Notes under the pieces: model-generated | What the model was told of the DNA's origin: nothing | Database searches by the model: none | The model's input: the letters and a program-made list of their open reading frames with translations, nothing else | Part shown: piece after piece, positions 47,898 to 56,432 of the stretch | How positions within the stretch are numbered: the first letter of the stretch is position 1 | How the letters are laid out: each line of letters opens with the position of its first letter | Made by a program: the position numbers and the translations under genes | DNA from: CAWGXG01 sp963826505 | Lineage (GTDB): Bacteria; Chloroflexota; Anaerolineae; Aggregatilineales; Aggregatilineaceae | Reading direction: 5' to 3' | NCBI GenBank assembly: GCA_963826505.1 | Contig: CAWGXG010000008.1 | Span: forward strand, 1,550,001 to 1,614,000 | DNA: 64,000 nt

Positions 47898-48821
47898 ATG
47901 GCGACAACATCCCCGCACAACATGGATGGCAAGGTCGTGCTGATTACCGGCGCGACGAACGGAATCGGCCAGGTGACGGCTCGAGCGCTGGCGGCGCAAG
48001 GTGCGACCGTGGTCGGCGTAGGGCGCAGCGCAGGGCGTAACGCGGCCTCAGAGCGTATGATCCGCGAGCGCACCGGCAGCGATCGTGTGGAATACCTGTT
48101 GGCTGATCTTTCCTCGATGCAAGCCGTGCGCGATCTGGCAGCCACCTTCCGCGCGCGCCACGATCGGCTCGATGTGCTGATCAATAATGCAGGCGCGATC
48201 TTCATGTCCCGGCGGGAATCCGCCGACGGCCTGGAGATGACCTTCGCACTCAACCATATGGCGCCCTTCCTGCTAACTAACCTGCTGCTCGACCGCCTCA
48301 CGGCGAGCGCACCAGCCCGCGTAATCACTGTATCCTCGGCCATGCACCGCACCGGCCGCCTGGATTTCGACGACTTGCAGCATGCACGCTCCTACAGCGG
48401 GACCAAAGCCTACGCCGATTCCAAGTTGATGAATGCGCTGTTCACGTATGAGCTGGCGCGGCGGCTGGCCGGGACCGGCGTCACCGCGAACACACTACAT
48501 CCTGGTTTCGTGCGCACCGGTTTCTTCACCAACAACTGGGGCATCTTCGGCACGTTGGCGATCCGTGCGGCAGGTATCGCAGCGATCAGCGCCGAACGCG
48601 GCGCGCAAACCAGCATCTTTCTCGCCTCGTCGCCCGACGTGGACGGAATCAGCGGCGAGTATTTCGCCCAACAGCATGTTACTCAGTCGTCACCTGCATC
48701 GCACGACACCACCGCCCAACACCGTCTGTGGACAGTAAGCTCGCAGATCGCCGGGCTGGACGATGACCAACCGGCCGAGATTCCCCCTGCTCCCCAGCTC
48801 ATCCTGCTTGGGAATTTATGA
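47898..48821 (+). CDS. Short-chain dehydrogenase/reductase (retinol-dehydrogenase-like)
   Basis: A 307-residue NAD(P)-dependent SDR. The cofactor motif GATNGIGQ is at about residue 20, the structural motif NNAGAI at about 100, and the catalytic Ser (ITVSSAMH) and Tyr-x3-Lys (AYADSKLMN) are in place. Substrate contact LHPGFVRTG follows. It resembles the RDH/WW-domain-oxidoreductase-like bacterial SDRs. The last 35 residues, after GEYFAQ, are a non-conserved tail. The ATG at 47898 is where the family similarity starts. The substrate is unknown. It lies upstream of the frameshifted aldehyde dehydrogenase. Confidence 0.9.
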   Translation: MATTSPHNMDGKVVLITGATNGIGQVTARALAAQGATVVGVGRSAGRNAASERMIRERTGSDRVEYLLADLSSMQAVRDLAATFRARHDRLDVLINNAGAIFMSRRESADGLEMTFALNHMAPFLLTNLLLDRLTASAPARVITVSSAMHRTGRLDFDDLQHARSYSGTKAYADSKLMNALFTYELARRLAGTGVTANTLHPGFVRTGFFTNNWGIFGTLAIRAAGIAAISAERGAQTSIFLASSPDVDGISGEYFAQQHVTQSSPASHDTTAQHRLWTVSSQIAGLDDDQPAEIPPAPQLILLGNL

Positions 48822-48931
48822 TTGTATTGATTAGAATTATTAATACAGACTGCATGATCGTCGGTCACCAGATCGTGCCGTCCGTACCGGTTGCGTGGGC
48901 GTATTAATCAGAACTGACAAGGAGTCCATCT

Positions 48932-50425
48932 GTGGCAGTGCGAGAGTATGGTCATTACATCAACGGGCAGTGGGTACCCTCGGAGGGCGGCCAGTGGTTC
49001 GATACCGTCAGCCCGACGACTGGCGATGTCCTGGCGCGGTTCCCCAAAGGCACGCGCGCCGATGTCGTCAAGGCGATTGACGCCGCCGAGGCCGCGTTCT
49101 CCGACCTGGAAGCAAGACTCCACCACCCAAGCGCGGCGAAATTCTGCTGCGCGCGGCTCAGATCATGCGCAGCCGCAAAGATGAACTGGGCGCGCTGGTC
49201 ACGTCCGAAATGGGCAAGGTGATCGCGGAAGGCAAAGGCGACGTTCAGGAATCGATCGACTTCCTGGAATACATCTCCGGCGAAGGCCGCCGCCTGCTCG
49301 GCGAAACGACGCCGTCTGAACTGCCCAACAAATTCTGCATGACGGTGCGTCAGCCGATCGGCGTCGTGGGCTGCATCACGCCCTGGAATTTCCCGACCGC
49401 GATCCCGATCTGGAAGATCGGCGCTGCGCTGATCTCTGGCAATACGATCGTTTTCAAGCCCGCCAGCCTGACGCCGCTGTGCGGTCGCGACGCTGGTCGA
49501 ACATCTTCGACGGAGGCCGGGCTGCCGCCGATGGCGTGCTGAATGTACGTAACGGGCAGCGGCGGCACCGGCGGCATGGAAATCGTGGAGAATCCGCGCG
49601 TGAAAGCGATCTCGTTTACGGGTGGCGTCCCGGCGGGCCGCGAGATTATGTCGCTGCCGGCGCGAAAGCTCAAAGCCGGTCGAGGTCGAGCTGGGCGGCA
49701 AGAATCCGCAGATCGTCATGGAAGACGCCAACCTCGATCTGGCGCTGGAGGGCGTGTTGTTCGGTGCGTTCGGTACGGCGGGCAGCGCTGCACGGCGACG
49801 AGCCGTTTGATCGTGCACGAGGCGGTCTACGATCAAGCTTCATGGCGATGCTGGTCGATCGCACCGAAGCGCTGCGTTGTCGGCGATCCGCTCGATCCCA
49901 AGATCGGACGTCGGACCGGTCGTGGATCAGGCGGCGGGCGAATCGATTATGGAATACATCGAGATCGGCAAGAAAGAAGCGCACGCTGCTCACCGGTGGC
50001 AACCGTCTGACAGGTGGCATGTACGACAAAGGCTTCTTCATCAAGCCGACCATCTTCGCCACCGCCCACGGTACGCGCATCAGCAAAGAGGAAATCTTCG
50101 GCCCGGTGTTGAGCGTGATCAAAGTCGAGCAGCTATCGAGGAAGCGGTGCACGTGGCGAACGATGTTGAATACGGGCTGTCGTCATCGATCTACACCAAG
50201 GACGTCAATCTGGCTTTCCGTGCCGTCGAGGACCTGGAAACCGGCATCACCTACATCAACGCGCCGACCATTGGCGCAGAGGTGCATCTGCCGTTCGGCG
50301 GGACGAAGAACACCGGTAACGGTGGCCGCGAAGCGGGAACCAGTGCCATTGACGAATTCACCGAGATAAAAACCGTATTCGTGGATTACAGCAACCGGTT
50401 GCAAAAAGCGCAGATCGTGGACTAG
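48932..50425 (+). pseudogene. Aldehyde dehydrogenase, broken by about ten single-base frame shifts
   Basis: Joined across frames the sequence is a full NAD(P)-dependent aldehyde dehydrogenase: start VREYGHYINGQWVPSEGG (GTG with AAGGAG 7 nt upstream), TPPPKRGEILLRAAQIM, CITPWNFPTAIPIWKIG, KAISFTGG, VEVELGGKNPQIV, the catalytic GQRC region after restoring one C, FGPVLSVIKVE, and PFGGTKNTGNGGREAGT. Frame changes are visible near 49115, 49490-49545, 49675, 49785, 49845, 49885, 49908, 49985 and 50130, each fixed by one base. Protein residues between breaks are well conserved, including catalytic positions. This favours read errors over decay, but I cannot exclude a recent pseudogene. Neighbouring genes have clean frames. 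Confidence 0.8.
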
Positions 50426-50462
50426 AGGTAGCGCGGGCAGCATACCGCTGCGCAGGAAAATC

Positions 50463-50495
50463 AAAAGCGCCCCGCATGATGCGAGGCGCTTTTTT
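50463..50495. terminator. Bidirectional intrinsic terminator between the aldehyde dehydrogenase and tRNA-Gln
   Basis: AGCGCC pairs with GGCGCT and an inner CGCAT pairs with ATGCG. Runs of T follow on the plus strand and TTTTG on the minus strand, so it can end both convergent transcripts. Confidence 0.8.
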
Positions 50496-50497
50496 CT

Positions 50498-50572
50498 TGG
50501 CTGGGGGACGTGGATTTGAACCACGACTGATGGATCCAGAGTCCACTGTTCTGCCCATTAAACTATCCCCCA
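50498..50572 (-). tRNA. tRNA-Gln (anticodon CTG)
   Basis: On the minus strand the 75-nt cloverleaf starts TGGGGGATAGTTTAATGGG. The acceptor stem is TGGGGGA with TCCCCCA, the anticodon arm GTGGA/TCCAT with loop CTCTGGA gives anticodon CTG (reads CAG), and the T arm contains GGTTCAAATCC. A discriminator G and an encoded CCA end are present. Confidence 0.93.
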
Positions 50573-50830
50573 AGGACGGTCGAAATTGTAGCACAGGGGT
50601 ACAGGCTTGACAAGGGCAGATTGGGACAAATAGCAGTCAAATGTGTGATGTAAATGGCGTAGGCAAGAGAGCATTGGTTCATGGTCTTGAGGGTCCCCAG
50701 TACCCAACGCGCCGCTGCATCCTTACTTCGAGAAGTACGGGATTGAGCTTTGACAGGCGGACGTGGCCCGAATAGGTGGTGAAAACGACCCGAAGCGGAT
50801 GATTCCTCCTGCCAAGCAGCGCATCCACCA

Positions 50831-50859
50831 TTGACGCCTACGGCGCGCTTGGCTACAAT
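50831..50859 (+). promoter_or_regulatory. Promoter of the rplY leader
   Basis: TTGACG (50831-50836), 17-bp spacer, TACAAT (50854-50859), predicted start near 50866. The stretch 50573-50830 before it shows no gene or RNA that I can support. Confidence 0.75.
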
Positions 50860-50865
50860 TGCCCC

Positions 50866-51084
50866 GCGTTAAGTCTTCTTGATCAGAAGATCGCAGGCCC
50901 CCGGCGGCGGGGGTTGGCGTGGTGACGTAGAACTTTCCACCGCCCGCGCGTGCCGACCGGCCCGGCGGGCTTGACGTGTACCGGGGCGCAGGCCCCTTGG
51001 CGCAGTCGGTGACGGATACAGGAAAGGCGGGTCGCTGAGGACCGCCGGCCTGCCCTGGTAGACTTTAGGAGAACATAAGTCAAA
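50866..51084 (+). promoter_or_regulatory. Structured GC-rich 5' leader of rplY (possible RNA switch)
   Basis: This roughly 219-nt leader is non-coding and full of strong pairings: TCTTCT/AGAAGA, CCCCC/GGGGG, GGCG-TGG/CCA-CCGCC, GCCCGC/GCGGGC, GGGGC-GCAG-GCCCC, and GGCGG-GTC/GAC-CGCC. GCAGGCC near 50900 can pair with GGCCTGC near 51048, enclosing them. At the 5' end AAGTCT (50871-50876) can pair with AGACTT (51060-51065), just before the Shine-Dalgarno AGGAG (51067-51071). The same AGACTT can instead pair with AAGTC (51077-51081), placing the Shine-Dalgarno in a hairpin loop. The two pairings exclude each other. Confidence 0.6.
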
Positions 51085-51738
51085 ATGGCTGAAAGAATTG
51101 TACTCGAAGCGACCGAACGGGACGTGGTCGGCAAACAGGTCAAGCAACTGCGCGCCAATGGCGTAATCCCCGGCGTGATGTACGGCCCCACCTTTGAGGC
51201 CGTCGCGCTGCAAATGGAATGGGCGAAACTCCATCCCGTGCTGCGCGCGGCGGGTGGCTCGCATGTCATCCAGATCCAGATTGGCAGTGAAGAATATAAC
51301 GCCCTGGTGCGTGAAGTCCAGCGCGACCCGCTGCGCGGCAGCGTACTGCATGTCGATTTCTACCGCGTCCGCATGGATGTGGCGATCCGCACCGAGGTGC
51401 CGATCGTGGTCGTGGGCAGCGACGAAGCGATCGTCCGCGCCGGTGGTGTGGTCAGTCACGAAATGGCGTCGGTCGAAGTGGAATGCCTGCCCGGTGACCT
51501 GCCTGCCCTGATCGAAGTCGACATCTCAGGGTTGAAGGAAATTGGCCAACACATCTTGACCTCGGCCCTGCCCGAACTGCCGGGTGTAACCTACATGCTG
51601 CCCGATGAAGATGTCGTGATTGTCTCCACGTCATACCTGGCGCGGGAAGAAGAAGAGGAAGAGGAAGAGGAAGTCGAGACCGGCTCCGAACCCGAACTCA
51701 TCCGCCGCCGTCCCGAGGACGAAGAAGAAGAAGAATAA
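51085..51738 (+). CDS. rplY: 50S ribosomal protein L25 (Ctc form)
   Basis: A 217-residue long-form L25/general stress protein CTC that binds 5S rRNA in the large subunit. The N-terminal L25 domain is MAERIVLEATERDVVGKQVKQLRANGVIPGVMYG, and the TL5-type second domain includes VEVECLPGDLPALIEVDISGLKEIGQHI. The last 40 residues are a highly acidic tail of Glu runs, common in long forms. The Shine-Dalgarno AGGAG is 13 nt from the ATG, longer than ideal, and lies in a switchable structure (see leader). It is monocistronic with a strong terminator. Confidence 0.95.
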   Translation: MAERIVLEATERDVVGKQVKQLRANGVIPGVMYGPTFEAVALQMEWAKLHPVLRAAGGSHVIQIQIGSEEYNALVREVQRDPLRGSVLHVDFYRVRMDVAIRTEVPIVVVGSDEAIVRAGGVVSHEMASVEVECLPGDLPALIEVDISGLKEIGQHILTSALPELPGVTYMLPDEDVVIVSTSYLAREEEEEEEEEVETGSEPELIRRRPEDEEEEE

Positions 51739-51765
51739 GCGCGGTTTGTTTATACGCTACATGGC

Positions 51766-51789
51766 AACGGGACCCACATGGGTCCCGTT
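51766..51789 (+). terminator. Intrinsic terminator after rplY
   Basis: A perfect 10-bp stem (AACGGGACCC with GGGTCCCGTT, ACAT loop) is followed by a T/G-rich tract on the plus strand. Confidence 0.8.
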
Positions 51790-51810
51790 GTTGTGTTTGT
51801 AAGGTCGATG

Positions 51811-52695
51811 TCAACGCTCGAACGAGGCGTCAGGGCTGAGATCGGTCTCTTCGCCGTCGGTGTCGACCTCGCCATTGTCCGAGCTATCAAATTCCGGCTT
51901 TTGGCGGACGTCACGTTCTACCGCCCGCGCAAAGATCAGATACCCCGTATGGCCGACCATCTGCTCGTCGGGCCGGATGCGCGCGGGGATCGTCTTGTAA
52001 GCGCGCAGGATTAACTCCTCTACTTCCATCATATACCAGGGGCCATGATACAACGCTTCGGTCAGATCGATGATCTGGTTGGCAGTCGGCACGATTGCCC
52101 CGAAAAATCCGCCGCCGCGCAGTGCAGCACGTGCCTGCGGCAGATAGAGCCAGGGTTCTTTCACATCGAGAAAGAGCGCATACACATCCGTCTCGTCGAA
52201 GCCCTCACTAATATCGCGCTGTTTGAATGTCACGCGCTCCTCCAGCCCGACCCGTCGCAGATTGCTGATCGCGCGGTGCTGCATTTTGGCGCTGCGCTCA
52301 TAACTTGTCACATGACCTTCCGCGCCGACTAACAACGCCAGCATCAAGGTCAACGCGCCGCTGCCCGTACCCGCCTCGACGACATGCACGCCGGGCTGAA
52401 TCCCCAGCTTGAGCGCGATATAGCCCAGGTCTTTGGGATAAATGATCTGCCCGTCGCGCTGCAAATACCGGATTACGTCGTCGGTGTGCGGCGGCAGGAC
52501 AAACACTTTGTGGCCCAGATGGGTCCTGACCTGTGTCCCAAACGGCACACCCACCAGGTCCTCATACGCGATATAGCCCACGTTACATTCAAAGCGCTGG
52601 CCCGGCTTCACCACGCGCAAATAGGGGTGCCGGTCTTTGCCCACGATCAGAATCATGTCTTCGTAGGCGATAGTTTTGGCGGTCGAAAGTGGCAC
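51811..52695 (-). CDS. trmI: tRNA (adenine-58-N1)-methyltransferase TrmI
   Basis: A 294-residue class I methyltransferase that makes m1A58 in the T loop of tRNA using SAM. The family plan is present: an N-terminal beta domain (YLRVVKPGQRFECNVGYIAYEDLVG), then RYLQRDGQIIYPKDLGYIALKLGI. Motif I is VVEAGTGSGALTLMLAL, followed by HVTSYERSAKMQHRAISNL, and DVYALFLDVKEPWLYLPQA carries the catalytic Asp region. The C-terminal 35 residues are a non-conserved acidic tail. The start is GTG, with GAGGAG 6 nt upstream. Confidence 0.92.
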   Translation of the reverse strand: MPLSTAKTIAYEDMILIVGKDRHPYLRVVKPGQRFECNVGYIAYEDLVGVPFGTQVRTHLGHKVFVLPPHTDDVIRYLQRDGQIIYPKDLGYIALKLGIQPGVHVVEAGTGSGALTLMLALLVGAEGHVTSYERSAKMQHRAISNLRRVGLEERVTFKQRDISEGFDETDVYALFLDVKEPWLYLPQARAALRGGGFFGAIVPTANQIIDLTEALYHGPWYMMEVEELILRAYKTIPARIRPDEQMVGHTGYLIFARAVERDVRQKPEFDSSDNGEVDTDGEETDLSPDASFER

Positions 52696-52882
52696 AACTG
52701 ACTCCTCTGGTCCGAGCGTTTAGCACAGCGCAAGCACGGCGGCTATTATAGGGAAGCCCCGGCCAAAAGCAAACGCGTCGCGGGATTGGCGGTGATCCTG
52801 CTGGCGCGCCAGCCGAAACCGTTGTATAACTGTGGTCTGTTGGCAACGCATTTGGGTAAACGTGGTGGGGTACCCGAAAGTA

Positions 52883-52910
52883 TTGCACGGCGGGCTTTTG
52901 ATGTTAAACT
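52883..52910 (+). promoter_or_regulatory. Possible promoter of the response regulator
   Basis: TTGCAC (52883-52888), 16-bp spacer, TAAACT (52905-52910), about 55 bp before the ATG. Confidence 0.4.
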
Positions 52911-52965
52911 AAACTCAGATAGCGGATGGGGTGCTATCGGCAGGCATGACATGGAGAAGCCGGGT

Positions 52966-53361
52966 ATGAAACGGATTCTGGTGGTGGACGACGAGATCGG
53001 CGCGCTGACGCTCATCGGGATCATGCTGGAGCGCGGCGGCTTCGAGGTGCTCAAAGCCAAAGATGCCGATCAGGCGTTGTCTGTGCTTGATATGGAGACG
53101 CCGGATTTGGTGATTCTCGACGTGATGATGCCCGGCATGGATGGTATTGAACTGTGCCGCGTGCTCCGGGAACGTCCCGACACGGCGGAGCTGCCGATTT
53201 TGATCCTATCAGCGCGGGGTGACGCCAAGAGCGTGATGAGCGGTATGGATGCCGGGGCCAGCGATTACCTGCCCAAGCCCATCCTGCATCACGATCTGGT
53301 GGCGAAAGTACGCCGCATGTTGAGCATCGAGACCGACGAGGATTTGCGCGCTAGCTATTAG
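52966..53361 (+). CDS. Single-domain response regulator
   Basis: A 131-residue CheY-like receiver with no output domain. The acidic pocket is in ILVVDDEIGAL, the phospho-acceptor Asp in LVILDVMMPGMDGIEL, the conserved Ser/Thr in ILILSARGD and the Lys in YLPKPI. The ATG at 52966 has GGAG 9 nt upstream. No histidine kinase gene is adjacent, so the partner must be elsewhere. The terminator at 53449-53478 makes it monocistronic. It could act in a phosphorelay or through protein contacts. Confidence 0.93.
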   Translation: MKRILVVDDEIGALTLIGIMLERGGFEVLKAKDADQALSVLDMETPDLVILDVMMPGMDGIELCRVLRERPDTAELPILILSARGDAKSVMSGMDAGASDYLPKPILHHDLVAKVRRMLSIETDEDLRASY

Positions 53362-53448
53362 GTGACCGCGCTCACATCGGCTCCCGCAGCCGGATCACCG
53401 TGATCGCGATCGTACTGTGCACAGTCCTCCACACATGATGGCAGCGTG

Positions 53449-53478
53449 CGCCCCCTGGGAATCCTTCTACAGGGGGCG
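53449..53478 (+). terminator. Hairpin terminator after the response regulator
   Basis: CGCCCCCTG pairs with CAGGGGGCG (9 bp, 12-nt loop) followed by TTATGTTTG on the plus strand; the T tract is imperfect. Confidence 0.6.
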
Positions 53479-53508
53479 TTATGTTTGCCTGCCCCTTCCC
53501 CTCACAAA

Positions 53509-53538
53509 TTCGACGTCGTGCCCGCCGCACAGTACAAT
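53509..53538 (+). promoter_or_regulatory. Promoter of the sugar nucleotidyltransferase gene
   Basis: TTCGAC (53509-53514), 18-bp spacer, TACAAT (53533-53538), about 85 bp before the GTG start. Confidence 0.5.
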
Positions 53539-53622
53539 CGCAACCCGACAGTGGGCCGACAAGACCGTCCGTTGTGATGTGTGGCCATCTCGTACATTCC
53601 TATTCAAGAGGGGATACTCACC

Positions 53623-54921
53623 GTGCAAACACCCCTGCTCGTCATCCTGGCCGGAGGGGCCAGCTCGCGGCTGTGGCCGTTGGAAGAAAAATCGCTGATC
53701 AAATTCATGGGCCGTCCGCTGCTCAGCCTTCAGCTTGAGCATTACGCGCGCCTGGGTCTGACGGACGCGATCATCGTCGCCAACCCCGATAACGAAAAAC
53801 TGATCAGGGACCTGATCTCGTCGCTCTCGGGCGTGCAGGCGGAGGTGGTCGTTCAGCGTGAGCCCAAAGGCATGGGCGACGCCCTGCTTCAGATTGCAGG
53901 TCCACTGGCGCAACGCGGCAATGGCCCGATTTATGTTACGCAGGTCCACGATCTGACTGATGTGTTGCTCCACCAACGCATGCTGACCGAGTACCAGTCG
54001 GAGAGCGCGATGGCCTACGTGGCGGGCTACCGCGTGCAATCCTATTTCCCCGGCGGGTACCTCCAGGTTGGGCCGGAAGGGCGTATCGAAAACGTGATCG
54101 AGAAGCCGGGCGCGGGCAACGAGCCAAGCGATCTGGTGAGCATCGTCGCGCATATCCATTCGGACGCCGCGCTGCTGCTCGACGCCATACGGCGCGAATA
54201 TGCCAGCCCAGTCAAGACCGACGACCATTACGAGCGCTCGATGGCCCGCCTGATGCGCGATCGCATTTTCAAGGTTGTGCCCTACGAAGGTCCCTGGCAA
54301 GCCATCAAATATCCCTGGCACGTGCTCGACGTGATGAACGTGTTGCTGGGCGGTATTGAGGGCCAGCGCATTTCCTCCGAAGCGATGATCGAGGACGGCG
54401 TTTTGATCAAAGGCAATGTCGTGATCGAACCCGGAGCACGGCTCTTCCATGGCGCGACCGTGATCGGCCCGGCCTATATCGGTGAGGGCGCGATTGTAGG
54501 CAACGGCGCGCTCGTACGCGAATCGATGATCGGCGCGGGCGCGGTGGTCGGCTTCGCAACCGAGATCGCACGCTCGTACATGGCTGACCGGGCGCATACG
54601 CACGCCGGGCAGGTGCTCGATTCAATCCTGGACGAAGACGTGAATTTCTCCGCGACCTGCACGACGGCCAATCTGCGCATCGATCATGGGCCGGTGTGGA
54701 GCGCCATCAAGGGTGAGCATATGAACACCGGGCGCGACAAGCTCGGGTTGATCGCAGGCAAGCGTGCCTTCGTGGGCGTCAACGTGATGACTATGCCGGG
54801 TGTCAAAATCGGGCGTGACGCAGAAGTCGGGCCGACGACAGTCGTCCGCCACGACATCCCCGATTGTACGCGTGTGTGGGTCGAGCAAACGCTGGGCCAT
54901 TCCGAAGTCAAGGACGATTGA
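53623..54921 (+). CDS. Sugar-1-phosphate nucleotidyltransferase with left-handed beta-helix domain
   Basis: A 432-residue NTP_transferase plus LbH protein that makes an NDP-sugar from NTP and sugar-1-phosphate. The nucleotide loop is LLVILAGGASSRLWPLEEKSLIKFMGRPLL. The substrate site includes GMGDALLQIAG and YVTQVHDLTD (metal-binding acidic region). The C-terminal hexapeptide repeats begin about residue 265 (IEDGVLIKGNVVIEPGARLFHG, GAIVGNGALVRESMIGAGAVVG). GTG at 53623 follows AGAGGGG by 9 nt. The next gene, a phosphohexomutase, starts 10 bp downstream, so the pair converts sugar-6-phosphate to NDP-sugar. The exact sugar is not readable. Confidence 0.88.
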   Translation: MQTPLLVILAGGASSRLWPLEEKSLIKFMGRPLLSLQLEHYARLGLTDAIIVANPDNEKLIRDLISSLSGVQAEVVVQREPKGMGDALLQIAGPLAQRGNGPIYVTQVHDLTDVLLHQRMLTEYQSESAMAYVAGYRVQSYFPGGYLQVGPEGRIENVIEKPGAGNEPSDLVSIVAHIHSDAALLLDAIRREYASPVKTDDHYERSMARLMRDRIFKVVPYEGPWQAIKYPWHVLDVMNVLLGGIEGQRISSEAMIEDGVLIKGNVVIEPGARLFHGATVIGPAYIGEGAIVGNGALVRESMIGAGAVVGFATEIARSYMADRAHTHAGQVLDSILDEDVNFSATCTTANLRIDHGPVWSAIKGEHMNTGRDKLGLIAGKRAFVGVNVMTMPGVKIGRDAEVGPTTVVRHDIPDCTRVWVEQTLGHSEVKDD

Positions 54922-54931
54922 GAGGCTGAGC

Positions 54932-56299
54932 GTGATTGATCCGGGCATTTTCAAACGCTATGATATTCGTGGCAAGGCGGGCGTCACGCTCACCGGGCCG
55001 GTGGCGGAACAGATCGGGCAAGCATTCGGCACCACCTTGATACGCCAGGGCGTGAACAAGATCATCGTCGGGCATGATAACCGTCTGTCGTCGCGCGGAC
55101 TGGCGGATTCCGCCATCAGTGGGCTGGTGCGCGCGGGGCTGCAAGTGACCGACATCGGGATGGCGGCAACGCCGGTCGTCTACTGGTGCGCGGTCGAGGC
55201 AGGCAATATCGGCGCATTGATGATCACCGGCAGCCACCTCAAACCGGAGATGAACGGCTTCAAGCTGGCGATCGGCAAGCGCAATCTTTACGGCGAGCAG
55301 ATCGACGCGCTGCGCGAAATGATCGACGCGGGTGATCTCGTGACCGGCGACGGGGCCAGCGCAGCCGATCCCGCCGCCAATATGCGCTATCTCGCGATGG
55401 CCGAAAGCCGCTTGACGCATGCGCGCCCGCTCAAGATCGTGGTCGATGGTGGTAACGGCATGGGCGGGTTGTACGCCGTTCCGCTGTTGGAGGCGCTCTG
55501 CCACGAAGTGATCGCCCTTTACTGCGAGCCGGACGGCACCTACCCCCATCACCAACCCGATCCCCAGGACCCCGACAACCTGCGCGACTTGTGCGCCCGC
55601 GTGCGCGTCGAACATGCCGACCTGGGATTGGCCTTCGACGGCGACTCCGACCGCGTGGGCGTGGTTGACGACCAGGGCGAGCCGGTCCCGGCGGACCGCG
55701 TGCTGGTGCTGCTGGCGCGGGATACGCTGCGCCGCCATCCCGGCGCGACAGTGATCGCGGACGTGCTGACCACACAGGTTCTGTTCGACGAAGTGACCAA
55801 AGCGGGCGGCAGACCGTTGATCTGGATCAGCGGACACTCGCTGATCAAAGCCAAGATGGACGAGGAACAGGCCCTTTTGGGCGGCGAGATGAGCGGCCAC
55901 ATCTTTTTGGCCGATGGTTATTACGGGTTCGACGACGGGATCTTCGTCGGCGGGCGGATCGTGCAGCTGCTCACCGCGCAGGATCAGCCGCTCTCCGCGT
56001 TGATGGCGACCGTGCCGCGCCTGTGGGCCACGCCCGAATATCGGCCCCACTGCCCCGACGAGCGCAAGACCGCCGTGATCCAGGCCGTACATGATACGCT
56101 CAAGGATCGCTATGCGATTAACGCGGTCGATGGGATCCGCATCACGTTTGAACACGGCTGGGGACTGCTGCGGCAGTCCAACACCGAGCCGGTGTTGAGT
56201 CTGCGCTTTGAGGGTGAAACCGAGGCGGACGCGCTGGCCTACAAGCAGATCGTCCAGGCGGCGCTTAAAGCCGCGTACCCGGAGGTTGAGGACTTCTAG
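54932..56299 (+). CDS. Phosphomannomutase/phosphoglucomutase-family phosphohexomutase
   Basis: A 455-residue alpha-D-phosphohexomutase. It starts with FKRYDIRGKAG, has the phosphoserine loop MITGSHLKPEMNGFKL, the magnesium loop AFDGDSDRVGVVD, the sugar-binding GGEMSGHIFLADGYYGFDDG, and a C-terminal phosphate-binding loop region QSNTEPVLSLRFEGE. GTG at 54932 with GAGG 6 nt upstream is the start. The stretch upstream in the same frame belongs to the preceding gene. It moves phosphate between C6 and C1 of a hexose and forms an operon with the nucleotidyltransferase 10 bp upstream. A terminator follows. Confidence 0.93.
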   Translation: MIDPGIFKRYDIRGKAGVTLTGPVAEQIGQAFGTTLIRQGVNKIIVGHDNRLSSRGLADSAISGLVRAGLQVTDIGMAATPVVYWCAVEAGNIGALMITGSHLKPEMNGFKLAIGKRNLYGEQIDALREMIDAGDLVTGDGASAADPAANMRYLAMAESRLTHARPLKIVVDGGNGMGGLYAVPLLEALCHEVIALYCEPDGTYPHHQPDPQDPDNLRDLCARVRVEHADLGLAFDGDSDRVGVVDDQGEPVPADRVLVLLARDTLRRHPGATVIADVLTTQVLFDEVTKAGGRPLIWISGHSLIKAKMDEEQALLGGEMSGHIFLADGYYGFDDGIFVGGRIVQLLTAQDQPLSALMATVPRLWATPEYRPHCPDERKTAVIQAVHDTLKDRYAINAVDGIRITFEHGWGLLRQSNTEPVLSLRFEGETEADALAYKQIVQAALKAAYPEVEDF

Positions 56300-56346
56300 C
56301 GGACGGGCGAGAGCACCTGATCAAAGCGATAAATTACTACCCTGAT

Positions 56347-56372
56347 GGGGGGACCTGTGTCCTCCCGTTTTT
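56347..56372 (+). terminator. Intrinsic terminator after the phosphohexomutase
   Basis: GGGGGGAC pairs with GTCCTCCC (one G-T wobble, CTGT loop), followed by GTTTTTG on the plus strand. Confidence 0.85.
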
Positions 56373-56432
56373 GATCGACCGCGCAGTTCATACAGTTTTT
56401 GCGAGTCTTCGCGTCAGGGGGATCATCAACTA

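Noticed and set aside
50873..51060. rplY leader as RNase P RNA, tmRNA or SRP RNA
   Set aside because: None of the conserved cores (for example GGAAAGTCCGGGC of RNase P or the SRP GGAAGG-AGCA tip) is present.
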